Shown: positions 46,020 through 58,914 of the stretch, piece by piece
How positions within the stretch are numbered: the first letter of the stretch is position 1
How the letters are laid out: every line of letters starts with the position of its first letter
DNA from: Aptenodytes patagonicus
Taxonomy: Eukaryota > Chordata > Aves > Sphenisciformes > Spheniscidae
Direction: 5' to 3'
Length of the DNA: 64,000 nt
NCBI RefSeq assembly: GCF_965638725.1
Contig: NC_134982.1
Coordinates: 41,096,799-41,160,798 of the forward strand
Notes under the pieces: generated by a model
The model's database searches: none
What the model was told of the DNA's origin: nothing
What the model saw: only the letters and a program-made list of their open reading frames with translations
Made by a program: the position numbers and the translations under genes

Positions 46020-46560
46020 TCACAAATATAATCCTGAAGCGAGCAGGAATTTTTGCCTCGCTTTGCGCCCACGAGCAGTGATGGTGCTGAAGGCGCAGGC
46101 TCCAGCTGTTTCTACAGCACCCCCGGCATCAAGCTCAGGCTTAACAAACAGCACGGCCGGTGGCATCTCCACCGCGTTTGGGGCAGAGCTCAGGTTTGCC
46201 CGTGCCGGCTCCCTCTCCGCTAGCGGCAGAGTGTGACAGAGGCATGGACAGTGTGGCCATGGGCTGAGGCTGGAGTATGACCTCCAAGCGAGCACAGCAT
46301 CCAGGCAATGGGGCAGTCTCAGAGGTCTCTGTGGCTTCAGGGCAGGCAGGATTACTGCTTCCCAAGAGTTTAGTATATGCTTGCACTTGTGGTAATTTTT
46401 TTGGTATGTTCAAGGGCAGCATCAGAAGTGTGTCCTCCCAGCCTTCACCTGTGCAATGAGTGCAGACTGAGCCCATTGGAGCCCTCTGCTCCCACCATTA
46501 CCTCCTCTGCCTCAATCTCATTATTTGTCTCAGCTCTTTGCCTTCTCCTTGCTTACCAAG
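46020..46560. other. Isolated GC-rich, CpG-containing patch
   Basis: Base composition changes sharply here: roughly a dozen CpG within 46035-46300, in a region where CpG is otherwise rare. Overlapping ORFs are open on both strands (45994-46236 plus, 46020-46295 minus, 46141-46476 minus), as GC-rich DNA tends to be, and none shows a known domain. It could be a small CpG island, an unrecognised transposon fragment or a decayed retrocopy. I saw neither target duplication nor LTR ends. Confidence 0.45.
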
Positions 46561-49500
46561 TTCCTACTGTTGATTCCATTTAATTTCCACCAGCCATTTT
46601 ATTCCTTTGTTCCTCCATTTCAGTATCCCTTTGGCAAAAGCCACATCTGCAGCTTTGGCACTACGAATCATCTTTAATTCGTTGAAACACACAAAACTTA
46701 ACCCGATAATTTGAAGTTGGCTAGAGGCAATCAGCAATTAAACCCGTTCTCTGGTCCCATAAGCATGTGAGGACATTAATGGCACGCTCTGCAAGGCAAA
46801 CAAGTCCCCCACATGACAAACAGAGCATTCTTTGTGAAACTGCTTGCTTGGGTGCTTCAAGAGATAGCATACATCAGTTCTATAATGTTCTGGCAACGCC
46901 AGAGAAATTAGGGGCCTCTTGCTGTGACGAGTCCTTTTTATTGCAGAGTTTGTGGTGGATTTGGTTCACTGATCACACCCAGCATTTGTAGGAGGCTAAG
47001 GGGATGAATACAGTTCCTTTTAACTAATACTGAGACAAGACAAGTGTTGTGTTTCCCTAAATACTGCTGCTTTGTAAAAGGTATGAACATGAGAAACTAT
47101 TCTCAGGAGAAGGGGAAAAAAAACCCTTACAAGCATTTTTGTTATTTATGAGACAGCACAATGAGTTCTTTTTATGCTGACAAATAGTTTGGGGGCAAAG
47201 AAAGAGAAAAATTGTGAATGATATCTTTAAAAACTTTAGTAGGATTACCATGTTACTGGGTACATCGTTGTTCTCTTGTAAACCAGAAGATGCAATATCA
47301 GTTACTCACCTAACATTTAGACTCAAATGCTGAAATTTTATGCAAGTGAAATAACCATATTTAACCTTTGCAAAACATATTATCAAGCATACCCATATAG
47401 TGAGTGCAAAGTGTACTATTCTTATCCATTTTTTACAGGGGATACTCTGAAATGTCATACATGTCTGCTAATAATGAACTTAAACTGAAGTTGTTTTATG
47501 GATTTGAAATCTATTATTGAAATAATTTGTTAGACAGCATGAATAGTAACATATATTCAGTTCATCTGTCAGTACACAAAGGAAATTATTTATACTTCAG
47601 CAGGTATTCTCCTAGCTAAATGAAACAACGCACAAATGACAGACCATGAACATATTTACTTAGCCATAGGAATGCTGATGTAATGTTTCTTCAGAAAAAA
47701 ACAAGTAGCCTTTTTTCTGAGAATTGCATTTTTTGCTGACTTTTACTATCTCTGTCCTTTTAAGTATCTTTGATTGCCTCCTTTAGATACACAGCTTCAT
47801 CAAATGAAGCTCTTTTTTTGCTGTATCCTGTGGTACTTACATACTAATATAGTAATGCATAACCATTTGACCACATCCACAGCGTCATATGCAGGATGTG
47901 TATTTTGTTCCCCATTTTTCTTCAGTTTAGATGACCTTATTTTACCAAAGGCCATGGACAGGCCACAAGTAAGTTCTAAAAAGAAGGCTTGACAATCTTT
48001 TGTGCGATCATTTAAAAACTAAATTTAGAATTCAGATTATTTTTACTTTTCTGTTTATGGACTACAATTTATGCTGCAGAAAGGGAGCTCCTATGCACTG
48101 TGTAAAAGTAAACCAGAAAAATGTCAGGACAAAATACAGCATCCTCTATGATCCTATATTTATCAAATTGTCCTTAAATTATAAAAAACAAACTAAAAGT
48201 GCAACTAAACAAAGGTCATTTGATACAAAGGTTAAAAGCCTTTTGTTTCTCACAGAGTCAGAGATTTCCAAAAATACATGTGTCTGTGTAAAAAATTGGG
48301 CCAAAATATACTGACATTTATGTTCTCAGTGAGACTGAAATTTTAAACTGCGCAGGTTTCATTGCTAGTACAAAATTTGGGGAGACACCTAAATTCTGGC
48401 CTTGTGAACTGTTGATATCCAGTCGATGTAGCAACATTGTTAAGATGAAGATTTTAACATAAGCAAAGCTGTATCCAAATCACCTTCTTTTGCCAAGTCC
48501 AAAGATCATTAATTTTTCAGTTAAGTACTCGTTTATTGGACAGTTGTCATGGACAAATCTTCCAGGGTTGAATAGGCCTGGGTTCATCCATAATGTTCTA
48601 AAAATAAACATAATAAGGCTGGGTGTTTGCCTGTCTAATTTTCTAATCCTATGATAGGATTTAATACCAGTCTGCTAGTTCAGGGAAAAAAAAAGTTTTA
48701 CTCTCTAGAAAGTACGTTACACTTTTAGAACATATGTATACTACAGTGAAGCCTAAATTAACCCCTGAACAATTTTTTTCCTTCAACATGGCTTCTAAGA
48801 AAATCCAGGCTTCATAACTAAAATAGGAGCTGTGAATGATGGGTGAATCTAGGTGATGAAGCACTTGCTTTTATCTTAATAGAAATTTTTTTCCGAAGAA
48901 GCAGAAAGTGAAATTGCGCTAGTTTCATTCTTTTAACATAGGAAAGCTTCCATATACACCAGCAGAGGCAGGTAGGCAAAAATAACTGTGGCATATCTGA
49001 TACTGAGATTTTGAGGAGGAGTGCCAACTGGACATGATTTGCCGGTCTTATAATTCTTAAGGGTATATCACTATGATTTTGTTTTAGATTAATTGCAAAT
49101 TATATTCATAGAATATATGCCTACAGTAGTAGAGCTATTATTTGTTCACTTTTGACTAAGAAGATGAACAGTACCACTACAATGGAAAAGCAGAAGTTCT
49201 GAATATTCAATACAGCCTATAATGACAAAATACAACATGCAGTGAAATCCAGCTTACATCCATGGTTGACTGATGAAAACACAGGTGTCTCTGGGAATAA
49301 AATATCTGCCTAGTATAGTGACTTTGGTAGTACTGAGGAAAAAAGGAAATAATGGAATGAGGCATTCATGTTCACCTCAGTCTACCATTATACATGTCCT
49401 TGGTAGGTGAAGTGTTGTTATTGGCAAATGAAATTTGCAATGGAAATGTAGTTGAATTCCTCTCCATTTTTTAAATTATAGAAATTTAATTTCAAAATAA

Positions 49501-51108
49501 ATAAAAATAATTTTCAATAGAGCTCATTTTTTTATTTCTTCTCTTCCTCTTCATGCTTGAGCATTTTCAGAATACTAAAGTAACTGGTATGTCAAATTGC
49601 ACAGTGTAGTTTGCTTACAAAGAGACAAATGATAACTCAAGAGTGATTTTCTTTTCCTTAAGTTCATTTGGAATATAGACTATTATTATTGTGCCTCCTT
49701 AAATAATATAAAAATCTACTTTATAAAGCATAGTTGCAACTAAAGGAAATATGTAGGATACAGGCACAAGAAAAAATGAGTGATCAGAGTCCTGCACTAC
49801 TGAAATTAGTCTCATAACCAGGAATGTAGAAAAACCTAAGTCTTCAGCTTCTAAACACATGCCCTTACTAAGTCTGTATGTGCTATATCTTCAAGAATTC
49901 CCATTTTCTTTACATTAAGATTTGAAAACTTTGGATAATCACTTATGAATGAAGAACGGTGAAAGTCACATATGATGAACACCCAAGCACTTCATAAATG
50001 GAAGTTTCCCTGTAAGGCATTGAAGACCTGTCTTCAAATCTGAGTAGCTGCCTCCGCCCGATGTTTTCATCTGGATGTGCAGAAGTAAAGATTAATGCTG
50101 CTGAAAGAGACATAAAAGTGTTCATACAACGTATGCACTACAGCTAGAAAACATCTGGCACAACTAGTGCAGAATTGCAGCACAGAAGCTGCCTCAAGAA
50201 ATGTAATCTTTCCCTGTCTAAAATTCAGAGTATATGAAAAATGAAAGAACACCACAAAAATCCGAATGTTTCTTTGCCTACAAAGTCTGTACTGTGATGG
50301 TTTCTACCTTTGACACTAATTGTCCAGTTTTAAAATGTACAGTTTCATTTAAACTATACAAAAATAAGACTAAACATACATTCCACTTTACAATTCCAAT
50401 TTGTCTGTGGCCAGAAGAGAAGGGAATTGCAGATGGGTGTGGGAATGGATTGGATTCTTTATTCTGGACCAGCTGGAATACTGGACCATAGCCTAACTCC
50501 CTTATTCATGTTGACTATTCTCTGTATATCTACCTAGAGAATGAAGACAAAAAAAAAAAAGGGAATCAGATTTTTGTAACTGTAGGTGGGATCCACACAG
50601 ACACAAAAGCTCACTTAGGTGGACTCACCCTCCCTCTGGAGTCTTTTAAAACTGCCAACTTTTCTCCATTGACTGTAAGAAAAATGAGGTGCATGCTTCA
50701 GAAGGACTGTTTTGCTCTATATTTGAATCTTAGATCCAAGTGAAGTTCTCAAGTTAAACAGATAATATGTCATCTGTGTGTAAAATATTTTTATATAGGC
50801 AAATTTTCAGCCCATTTACCAATTTCCTGCTGTATAGTTTTCTGGGCTTTGGGAAAGAAAATTAGATTAAACACCAGAGTAATCCAGTTGTAGTTGTATT
50901 AAAACCTATAAAATTAAGCATTATATATTACCTTAGATGTGTCATTAGAATTATTCTGTAAAAAAGATTTAATTTCTATAGTGCTTGCCTTTGGCCTAAC
51001 AAGACAGAAATCAGTTTCATAAGTGTAAACAAGGACCAACACATGTATGGAAAAATAAAAATATTTAAAATTTTATAGACATTTATATTAGCTGTGCAAT
51101 GCAAATAT
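46561..51108. other. Gene-free, AT-rich DNA
   Basis: No supported gene, RNA or transposon. ORFs up to 104 codons (48000-48314 plus) have no recognisable family and no splice context. Confidence 0.45.
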
Positions 51109-51180
51109 GGAGGAAGAGGATGAGGACGAGGACGAGGAGGAGGAAGAGGAAGAGAGAGGAAGAGAGAGGAAGAGGAGAAA
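51109..51180. repeat. Polypurine (GGA/GAA)n tract
   Basis: About 70 bases of nearly pure purine on the plus strand: gga, gaa and gag units with isolated t or c at 51121, 51127 and 51133. In one frame it would read as poly-Glu/Asp, but no ORF of useful length or splice site surrounds it. Such tracts can form triplex (H-DNA). Confidence 0.88.
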
Positions 51181-54100
51181 TTTCTCCTTTTAAACTACTT
51201 TATGTTCTAACTTTACTACTCCAAATTTGAATTTGTCAATAAAAATAAAATAAGTAACTTTGCTATTTAACCTGTAGGTAGCTTTTTAGATTGAAAACAC
51301 AGTCTTGATAGGGGATACAGTATTCTACGTATCTGAAAAGTACCTCGTACAGTGGGGCTTTGATATGGATTCCTATATTGCACCTGCATTAAAATTACAC
51401 TTGCAATTCTAATGATTAACAACACAGTTGAGCAGTTGGTAGCATTTCAATAAAGTCAAAAGGAAAATTAAGAAGTTACTTGCATGCAAACCCTGTTTGT
51501 ATGTCTTACATGCAAATAATTTGGCTGAATTCATAATTTTGCAGAAAGACAGAAGAACTCATACAAGCACTTTATATGACACACTGCATATAAGCATATT
51601 TATGATTTTGATGATTAATCAAAATGGCATTAAACATCATCTTTCAGTGAAAGACAACAAACTATCTCTATGAAAACAAGTTATGGAATTAGTTCTTAAA
51701 CAATAGTTTCAAGTGGGTTTTTTTTGCTTTAAAATGTCATTTTAATGGCTATAATAAATAATGTAGTACATAGAAACAGTGCAATAGGATATATGTTGAG
51801 GGAAGTTTATTTTTTAAACATATTTTATAGTACAGAGAGACCAATTGAAAGTAATTATGTTTGATTTATGATAATATAAATTAATGAAGACATTATTTTT
51901 AATATTCCCTGTGATGTAAAATCATACTTGATCTTAGAGGATTGCGATTGCAAGAGTTTTTCTTTTGTTTAAAAATAGACATTTATATTATATGAAAAAC
52001 TGACAGCTGATATTTTAAAAAATATGATGGCAAGACTATAGTAACTAAATTTATTAAATTTATCTTTCTGTATAACACTAAAAGGAACTGTAATATCTTC
52101 TTTACATTTTGTAATCATAATTTCACGAATTAGTAATGAAAAATATATTGAAAATTCAAGAAAAGATTAAAACAAAGCTCGTATCAGATGTTCAGGAATG
52201 AACTATACTGCTATTACAATAGACTTCTGCAGTTTCCATTAATTAGCACTAAAATGGGCTCAACATTTTTATTTCACCATTTCTTTACATCCTAAGATAC
52301 CGATACCATGACACATAATATTACTAACTTACTAAAGAGTCAAACTACACACAATCTTTAAAAAAGCAGTTGTTAATAATAAAATACAGTAACACTGCAG
52401 TCCATTTTCATGGCAAATTTTGCCAGGCATTTTGTATGGATTGCCATAATTTAATTGTCTTCTACTTTATCATCTCTTTCAAAAACTGAATCACACAACA
52501 GATTATAAGTCTTTAAGTTCACAATTTCCATTGAAGATAATTCTCTTTTAAATGGAGATAGGTTAAAATCAGATGCAGAATAGTGTTGGATTAAATCTTT
52601 AATGTTAAGGTAATGGAAATTCACAATCCCTTCTGCCCTCCCTGAACTTTCTTGAGCTGCAAAGAGAAAAATCTCACAGAAACAACCATTAGCATGAGCA
52701 ACTGCACTCTCATTAGTATAGATGGGAATTATGCCATTGATAACAACGTAAGAAGGATCCAGACCTCCTAAGTGGTGCTTGAATCTTTCCCTTTCCCCAT
52801 GTCAACCAAACAGTGAATTAATGTCTCCTAGAATATATTTAATTTTGACTGAATATGACAGTTATTGGATAGTAAACTCAGGAGTTTTGAGATCTAACAG
52901 GGTAATAGGGATGCAGGGACCCAATCAACCCTTCTGTCAGCTTTTCAAAAGCATTCCATTTATGTGTGATTTTCAGATTGCATGTGTTCTGTTCTAAAAT
53001 TAAGCTGAAATTCTCATTGCTGTGAGTGGGAGCTACAAGCATATGTCATTAGTAGGACTGTAAGTGGGTTAGTGCATTCCATGCGTTGTATACTATACAG
53101 GGCTTCTTGCCCACATTCTGTGCATAAATGGGTCCAGACCGAATAGTGACCCTATAGACTTTGAACTTCAAGAAAGGATTGGTTTTGGATCCTAATGTAT
53201 ACTTTCATAAAATTTGTACCTGCTGAGATCTAAAACAAGAGCTAAATTAATGTGGGGTAATTTAAGTTAAAAAATAATCCAGATCCATTTTTTATGAAAC
53301 ATATTCTTTTGTTCTGTAGTGTTATTTCCTCTAGCTCAGGACCATACATCTCTCTATGGTTCCAGATATCCCCTATTGCCCAGTGTGCCTTTTGCTTTCT
53401 CTCTTTGCACAGTAATACTGAAAATTTGAGCTTTCTGAAATTAGTAAGCACTACTTTGCAGGAAAATGTCTACAGACTCCAGGAACAGAATCTGTGTTAC
53501 TGTTACCTTGTTTTGTGTCAGCAGGGTTAATAAAGCTCTGTTTAGCCCAAATCTAAACATCTTTTCTGAGCTGTATAATGAGACCCAAATATTCAGAACT
53601 ACATGCTTCTTCCAGCCTGCAGATAAAACGTTAATTTTTGCTGCTGTGGCTATTATACTGCATGTTGCACAAACTAGTGGACAAAGAAGGGAGAATTTTA
53701 TATTTAATATTGTATATTCCTCTGAATTTTCTTAAGGTGAATATTGCTTTCTTAATAAGAGAAAAGATGCATTCCATATGTTGAAAAGGTACACACTTGC
53801 AGCTTTGGAGATACTTCAGCAATTACACAGCCTTACAAAAAGATGAAATTAGAAGATATTCGGGTTTTGGAAAAGAAAGTTGCTGATTAAGCAGACTTTT
53901 AAACGTTGACGATAAAAATATCAATGTCCTTAGAAGGACAGCTTTTCGTCACTTGAAACCTTTTTCTGTTTATGATCTCTCCATAGTCCCAAGATTGCTA
54001 TTCCCTCAACACATTTGCTGTTTTTTCTGCCTTTTTCACCTAAATACTTAAAATTACTTTTGACTTATTTTTAAAGGTAAGGAAGTATTTAAAAGAATTA

Positions 54101-54691
54101 ATTGTCATCACTGCTAGCTGTAGAAGAATAGTTCTTGTTAGGATATATTATCACAACTTCTTGTCCTTTTTCTGTTTGACATTTATTCTCTATTTAAGGA
54201 TACTGGAACGTGCTAAAACATTAAAGTGCTCCCACTATGCTTTCTCGTGCTTTCTAATAATGAGAGCAGGAAGAATAGGGGAAGAAATTGAAGACCCCAA
54301 TAACTCACAAAGTAGTAAGGAAAACCATACCTTTCTGAAATATAACCATACCTGCCCTAAATGTGTCACTGACAGTGGAAACAATCTGCTTATTTGTCAA
54401 CATAGCTTCACCACTTTGACTTTTTTGGCATTCATATAGTGCAGTCAGAGTATCAGTAATATCTCAAATGCAGTTCTACAAAGCAATATGTGGATTATTT
54501 GTTTATTCTTCAGAATTTAACATAGGAAGGAGATATAAAAAATGCACTTTAAATAGGAGATGATAAATTTCTCAGTACCCTAACCCTATAACTCCTTGAT
54601 AAATTGAAGGACAAAAAAAGTGAGAAATTGTAATTTTTGTTACTTGAAATCAAGGGGCCCTTGAAGGATTAAGAACAACAAACCTTCTCAC
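51181..54691. other. Gene-free, very AT-rich DNA
   Basis: I looked here for further exons of the P450 remnant (in particular the heme-binding loop pattern on the minus strand) and did not see any by eye. Confidence 0.4.
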
Positions 54692-55510
54692 CTGATCATA
54701 GGAGATATAGTGTTCCTGAATATTTTTATTCATGAAACCTTTCCTTGTTTTGAACACAAGTGAAGACACATCTCAGTTTATTGTCAGGAAGATGATGAAA
54801 AGCAGGGAAAAGGTCTGCAGCATTGCTACAGCTGAAGATCTGCATGATGTTATGGTTAACGAAGAACTGTGAGGAACTCCCTGTCATTTTGGTTGTACCT
54901 TTTTCCAAAGCACAGGTTACAGATGACACTTGCTAAACATCTGGTGAGGAAGCTAGCACGACCAAAGCTACCCGCTGTGTCTGAGAGGTCCCTAAAAGCT
55001 CTCACAACCTCTGAAACTTCTAAGTGTATCTGTTCTTGTAGCAGACAAAAGCATGTGAGGTTTTTGTCTGCTTTCAATGACAGCTTTCTCAGGGCATTTT
55101 TTGCAATCTCCTTGTGGACATTCCATCCTTCTCTATATTTCTTATTGAAAGTCATGCATCCCTCATTTTCAGTCAAAGAAAAACTATAAAGATCTGATCT
55201 GCCAATAGAGCTTTCTCCTTGTATTTCTAAAGCCTGCTTAAATGTGTCAAAGCCACGCAGAACTACCTCTGGCATGGATCCCACGTTTGTTTGAAACATA
55301 TCTCCATATTTCTCTCTTGATTTTATTAATATTATATGAGGATCTTCTCCAGGTTGCAGCAAGTTTCCAGTAATCAGCCAAGGGGTTGGACCCAGAGGCC
55401 TCTTCATCCTTTTCTTACACTTTATAGCAACAGACACCTGCAAATCCAGGCAGCCCTATCATCTCATAACTGCTCAGCAGTGCTGTGAATATTTCTGCAT
55501 ATGTCGATTC
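54692..55510 (-). pseudogene. Cytochrome P450 family 1 exon remnant
   Basis: The minus strand resembles the first large coding exon of CYP1 monooxygenases, heme enzymes of the ER membrane. In order: an acceptor-like tttttttatttcag at the start; a hydrophobic stretch (IFTALLSSYEMIGLPGFAGV) where the membrane anchor belongs; the hinge RPLGPTPWLITGNLL; REKYGDMFQTNVGSMPEVVL; GFDTFKQALEIQGESSIGRS; a helix ending CFGKRYNQNDREFLTVL; then NAADLFPAFHHLP and NIQEHYISYDQ. It is broken by frameshifts near 55412 (anchor to hinge), near 54862 (a TAA follows VLR) and near 54713, and it lacks an in-frame ATG. Homology ends at about 54692, before the heme-binding exons, which I did not find. CYP1A and CYP1D both resemble it; CFGKRY followed by ND.EFLT looks closer to CYP1D, from memory only. 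The presence of an acceptor argues against a processed copy. Confidence 0.85.
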
Positions 55511-58500
55511 TGAAATAAAAAAAAGTTCAACACAGTGTGTCCCATGGCACACATAGACCAACTAAGAAGCACACATGCTTCTATGAGAAGTAAAAGAAAA
55601 ACCTAGCTATTGCCAGTATTATCATTCTGCTTATACTTGACAAAACTCGTCCTGCATTAAGAGGGTGTCTTACACGCTGCATGAAGCCCTTGAAGTCCCC
55701 TTTACCTTCTGAATTGCTGTGAAGCTAACAATGTAATCTATCTTTTTCACTCAGCCTTAAATAAAAACGTACCTCCTTTTATGATTTTTTTCGTTATTTT
55801 AGACTGGGGGGGGGAGGGGGGGAGAAGAGCTATTATAAAGGAAGGACAATTTTGCATGAGAACATAAACTTTATGTTTTTGGAAGAGGAAATGTAGCAGA
55901 AGCTTCCATTAAGTACAGGTACACTGCACATTTCAAGTAATAGCTGGACTTGCAGATACTACCTGCTTCTTTCATTTTTATTAGGTGAAAAACTGTAGGA
56001 TTATACAGGCACCACAAAGAAAAAGAGATTCTCAGTCAGTAAAACATTTGTAAGAATCTTCAGCTGCCCTCACATCTAAAGATGTTGCTGGTGAGACACA
56101 ATATTCATTAAATAATGAACAATTTTCTTGAATCTTTTTTCCACTGTATAACTCTCAAATGCACATCAGAAGCACGTCTGTTCTCATAGAAAATTAACCC
56201 CCAAAAGATATACATATTCTTTGATCTTTCTTTTTTAAAGTTAAATGCATTATTATTCCTCTCAGTGCTGCTGAAATTGCTATTCATTACCATCATATTA
56301 TCTTGCTTATCAAAAACATATGCAGCATATGCTAGATGTATAGTTTTTTGCTATTGATATATGACAGTTCAGTAAGAAAACCATGAAACTTCTTAAATAA
56401 TATGCCATTACAAGCTTAAGTTTTAATGAACATAAACAAACACAAGTTCCTCAAACCTCCATTTTTCTAACTGAATTAATAATTTTTGTATAAATATTTC
56501 TTAATTAGTATATCATGCAGCAAGTAAAATTATATAATTATATAGCATTGAAGAACTATGATCAATAGTTTATCCAGAGAGAAACAAGTTATTAAAGGCA
56601 AATTATTGTAGAAATATGAATAGATTATGCATATATACACAATTCTTTACATGAACAGTTTAGTCTTACCCAGTCTAATCTCTGAAGAAATTCAGTATTT
56701 TAAGTACAGTCTGTATTCTCTTTGCAAACTATGATTATTAATTTTTAAAGAGTTAAAATGTGTCACTCCTGATTTGGTTCTGCTTCTTTTATGGAGGTAG
56801 ACTCTGTTAGGAAATAATTCCTTTTCAGGATTTGAGTAGGAAGGCATATTGACTTGTTGCATTGCTGGAAATAGCTTGTACCTTGATATATACAGCCAGT
56901 TCCTTGAGAGCTTCTGTAACTGATTGAGGCTAGACTGAAAAACTTTCAAACACTCTTCTGCTCCTAAATTTTAGGGGAGGAGAAAAAGGGAGGAGCTGGT
57001 GATGCCAGAAAAGCCATGGAAGAGAGCAGTAAATTACAGAGCATGCAGACTGTAATTCAGACAGCTATTTGCAAAATAAAAGTATGTTTTGCAAAAATAT
57101 TTCCAAAGAATGGTTTAAACTGCTACCAAAACAGAAGAACACTCTTCCCACAGGAGTCACACTGGCTTCATGATTATCATCTGTCCTGTGTGCTGCATTT
57201 CTTCTACATACTTTCTTTTCTGAGAAGCAATAAGTAAGTTTTCCTTGCATCAGAGTTAGCCTTTTTCTATGCCTTTTCCTGTGTGTCTGATTTGTTATCA
57301 TTTTTGTGACACCTAGCTGAGAACCTTCAGCCACCTGGGAAGTGTAGCATGATCAGTGCAGTATCATTTCTGCCTAGTTAAAGATCAGAGTAAAGGCAAG
57401 TTATATATATGGCCTGAAAACAGAAGTCTTACTGGATATGCCAGAAACATTGCAGCATAAAGGTATAAAACCTTGCTGATTTTCTTTAGAAAATGTCATC
57501 ACCACCTTACTGAGGAAAAACAGCAACTGAGCTACCAAAATTTTGGGACACAATACCACAGATGTGGAATTTTTTCTCCCTTTACTGTATGTATTCAACT
57601 CAGGTGTCCCCTCAGTTGTGAGAGCCATGTTCAGCCTTCACCTCCACTGGATGCATGTCTAACCAATGTACTGCTTTATATAAATTATTCTAGAGAAGCG
57701 AACCATATTAAACTTTCCTTCCATCACAGCAAGAATGAAAATATAGACTAATATATTTCCTTGTTTAGTTTGTTAATTTTTTCTACTCTGTAATTAAAAG
57801 AATATTGATTTTCAAGAATCCCTAGTTTAAATGCTTAATAAGTCAATTTACAGGCATAGAGCATATGCAAAAACAGGGCATGCCAAAAGAGCTACAAAGA
57901 CGCAGGGATTCTTTGCAGCAACAGAGCTACGTACAGCATATGTGCGCTGAAGTCAGTGTGCCAAAACACACTGGAGGCAGGAAAATGGCCTAAACTAGAG
58001 CATCTAAACAGTCCCACGGTCTGAATGCAATTCTGCCTGAACAGATGTTTTAACCTCTTGACACTGAACTTGGGGTGATTTTAAAATTGGGCACAAGTTA
58101 AATTTGTGCTTGTAGTTTACCTTTATGGCAGAAATCAGTGTCTAAACCAAAAAACCCCCTACCTTTCAAACCATAAGGAAAATCTCAACTTGTGCTCAAT
58201 GCCCGATTAAACCATGGCCTGTTCCTGCTGGGATCACCCCATATATGTCAAGTTGCAGTAATACCAACATTCAGAAAGGCTATGGCTCCCTCTCATGTTC
58301 ATTTTTTTGTACTTCATTGGGAAAGAAGGGGTAGTGTGTACCTTCACATTTTAACCACTTGAGTGTGAAACTAAGCACACTCACCCAGTGTCTATGTGCA
58401 TGTATTCCACTAAGCACCAAAACCTTTTCTTTTAAAAAAAAAAACAAGAATGACACATCAGCTCACCTTGATCCATCACCTGAGGGAAAAATCTGCCAAG

Positions 58501-58914
58501 TATGACATTGCCTGAACCAGAGGCAAAACTGCTGTTCAGGCTGTTCAGTTTGAGGAAAGCCGTTGAAAATTTGGTGGTTCCCTTAGGCCTGAAGTACCAC
58601 CATCAGCACTTATATTTAGAGCCATTTAGATTGCTACTGATAGTCAAGAGACCCCCCTCAGTGGAGCCGCTCTGACTGTATAGCAAATGTATGTCTCCAC
58701 AGGAGGAGTCTGGGCTCTTCTAGTTCATCGGTTTTCAATAAATCCATTTTTGGAATGAGAGATATTTTCAAATAAAATTTACTTGTCATAACCCAGTACC
58801 ATCGCTTTCCCACTTCATATTGCACCAGGTGTCATTTAGAGAACAGAAAGGTTGGCAAAAGGCCAGCAACCTCATCCAGCCAAGTCTTGCCTAATCTAAT
58901 TGGCAGTTACAAAA
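55511..58914. other. Gene-free, AT-rich DNA upstream of the P450 remnant
   Basis: A G-rich run (gggggggggg a ggggggg) lies near 55806-55822. No upstream P450 exon or promoter could be recognised. An ORF at 57016-57237 begins in a good ATG context (gccATGG) but has no known domain. Confidence 0.4.

Noticed and set aside
51109..51180. Acidic poly-Glu/Asp coding exon
   Set aside because: Simple polypurine repeat; no flanking acceptor and donor and no extended open frame.
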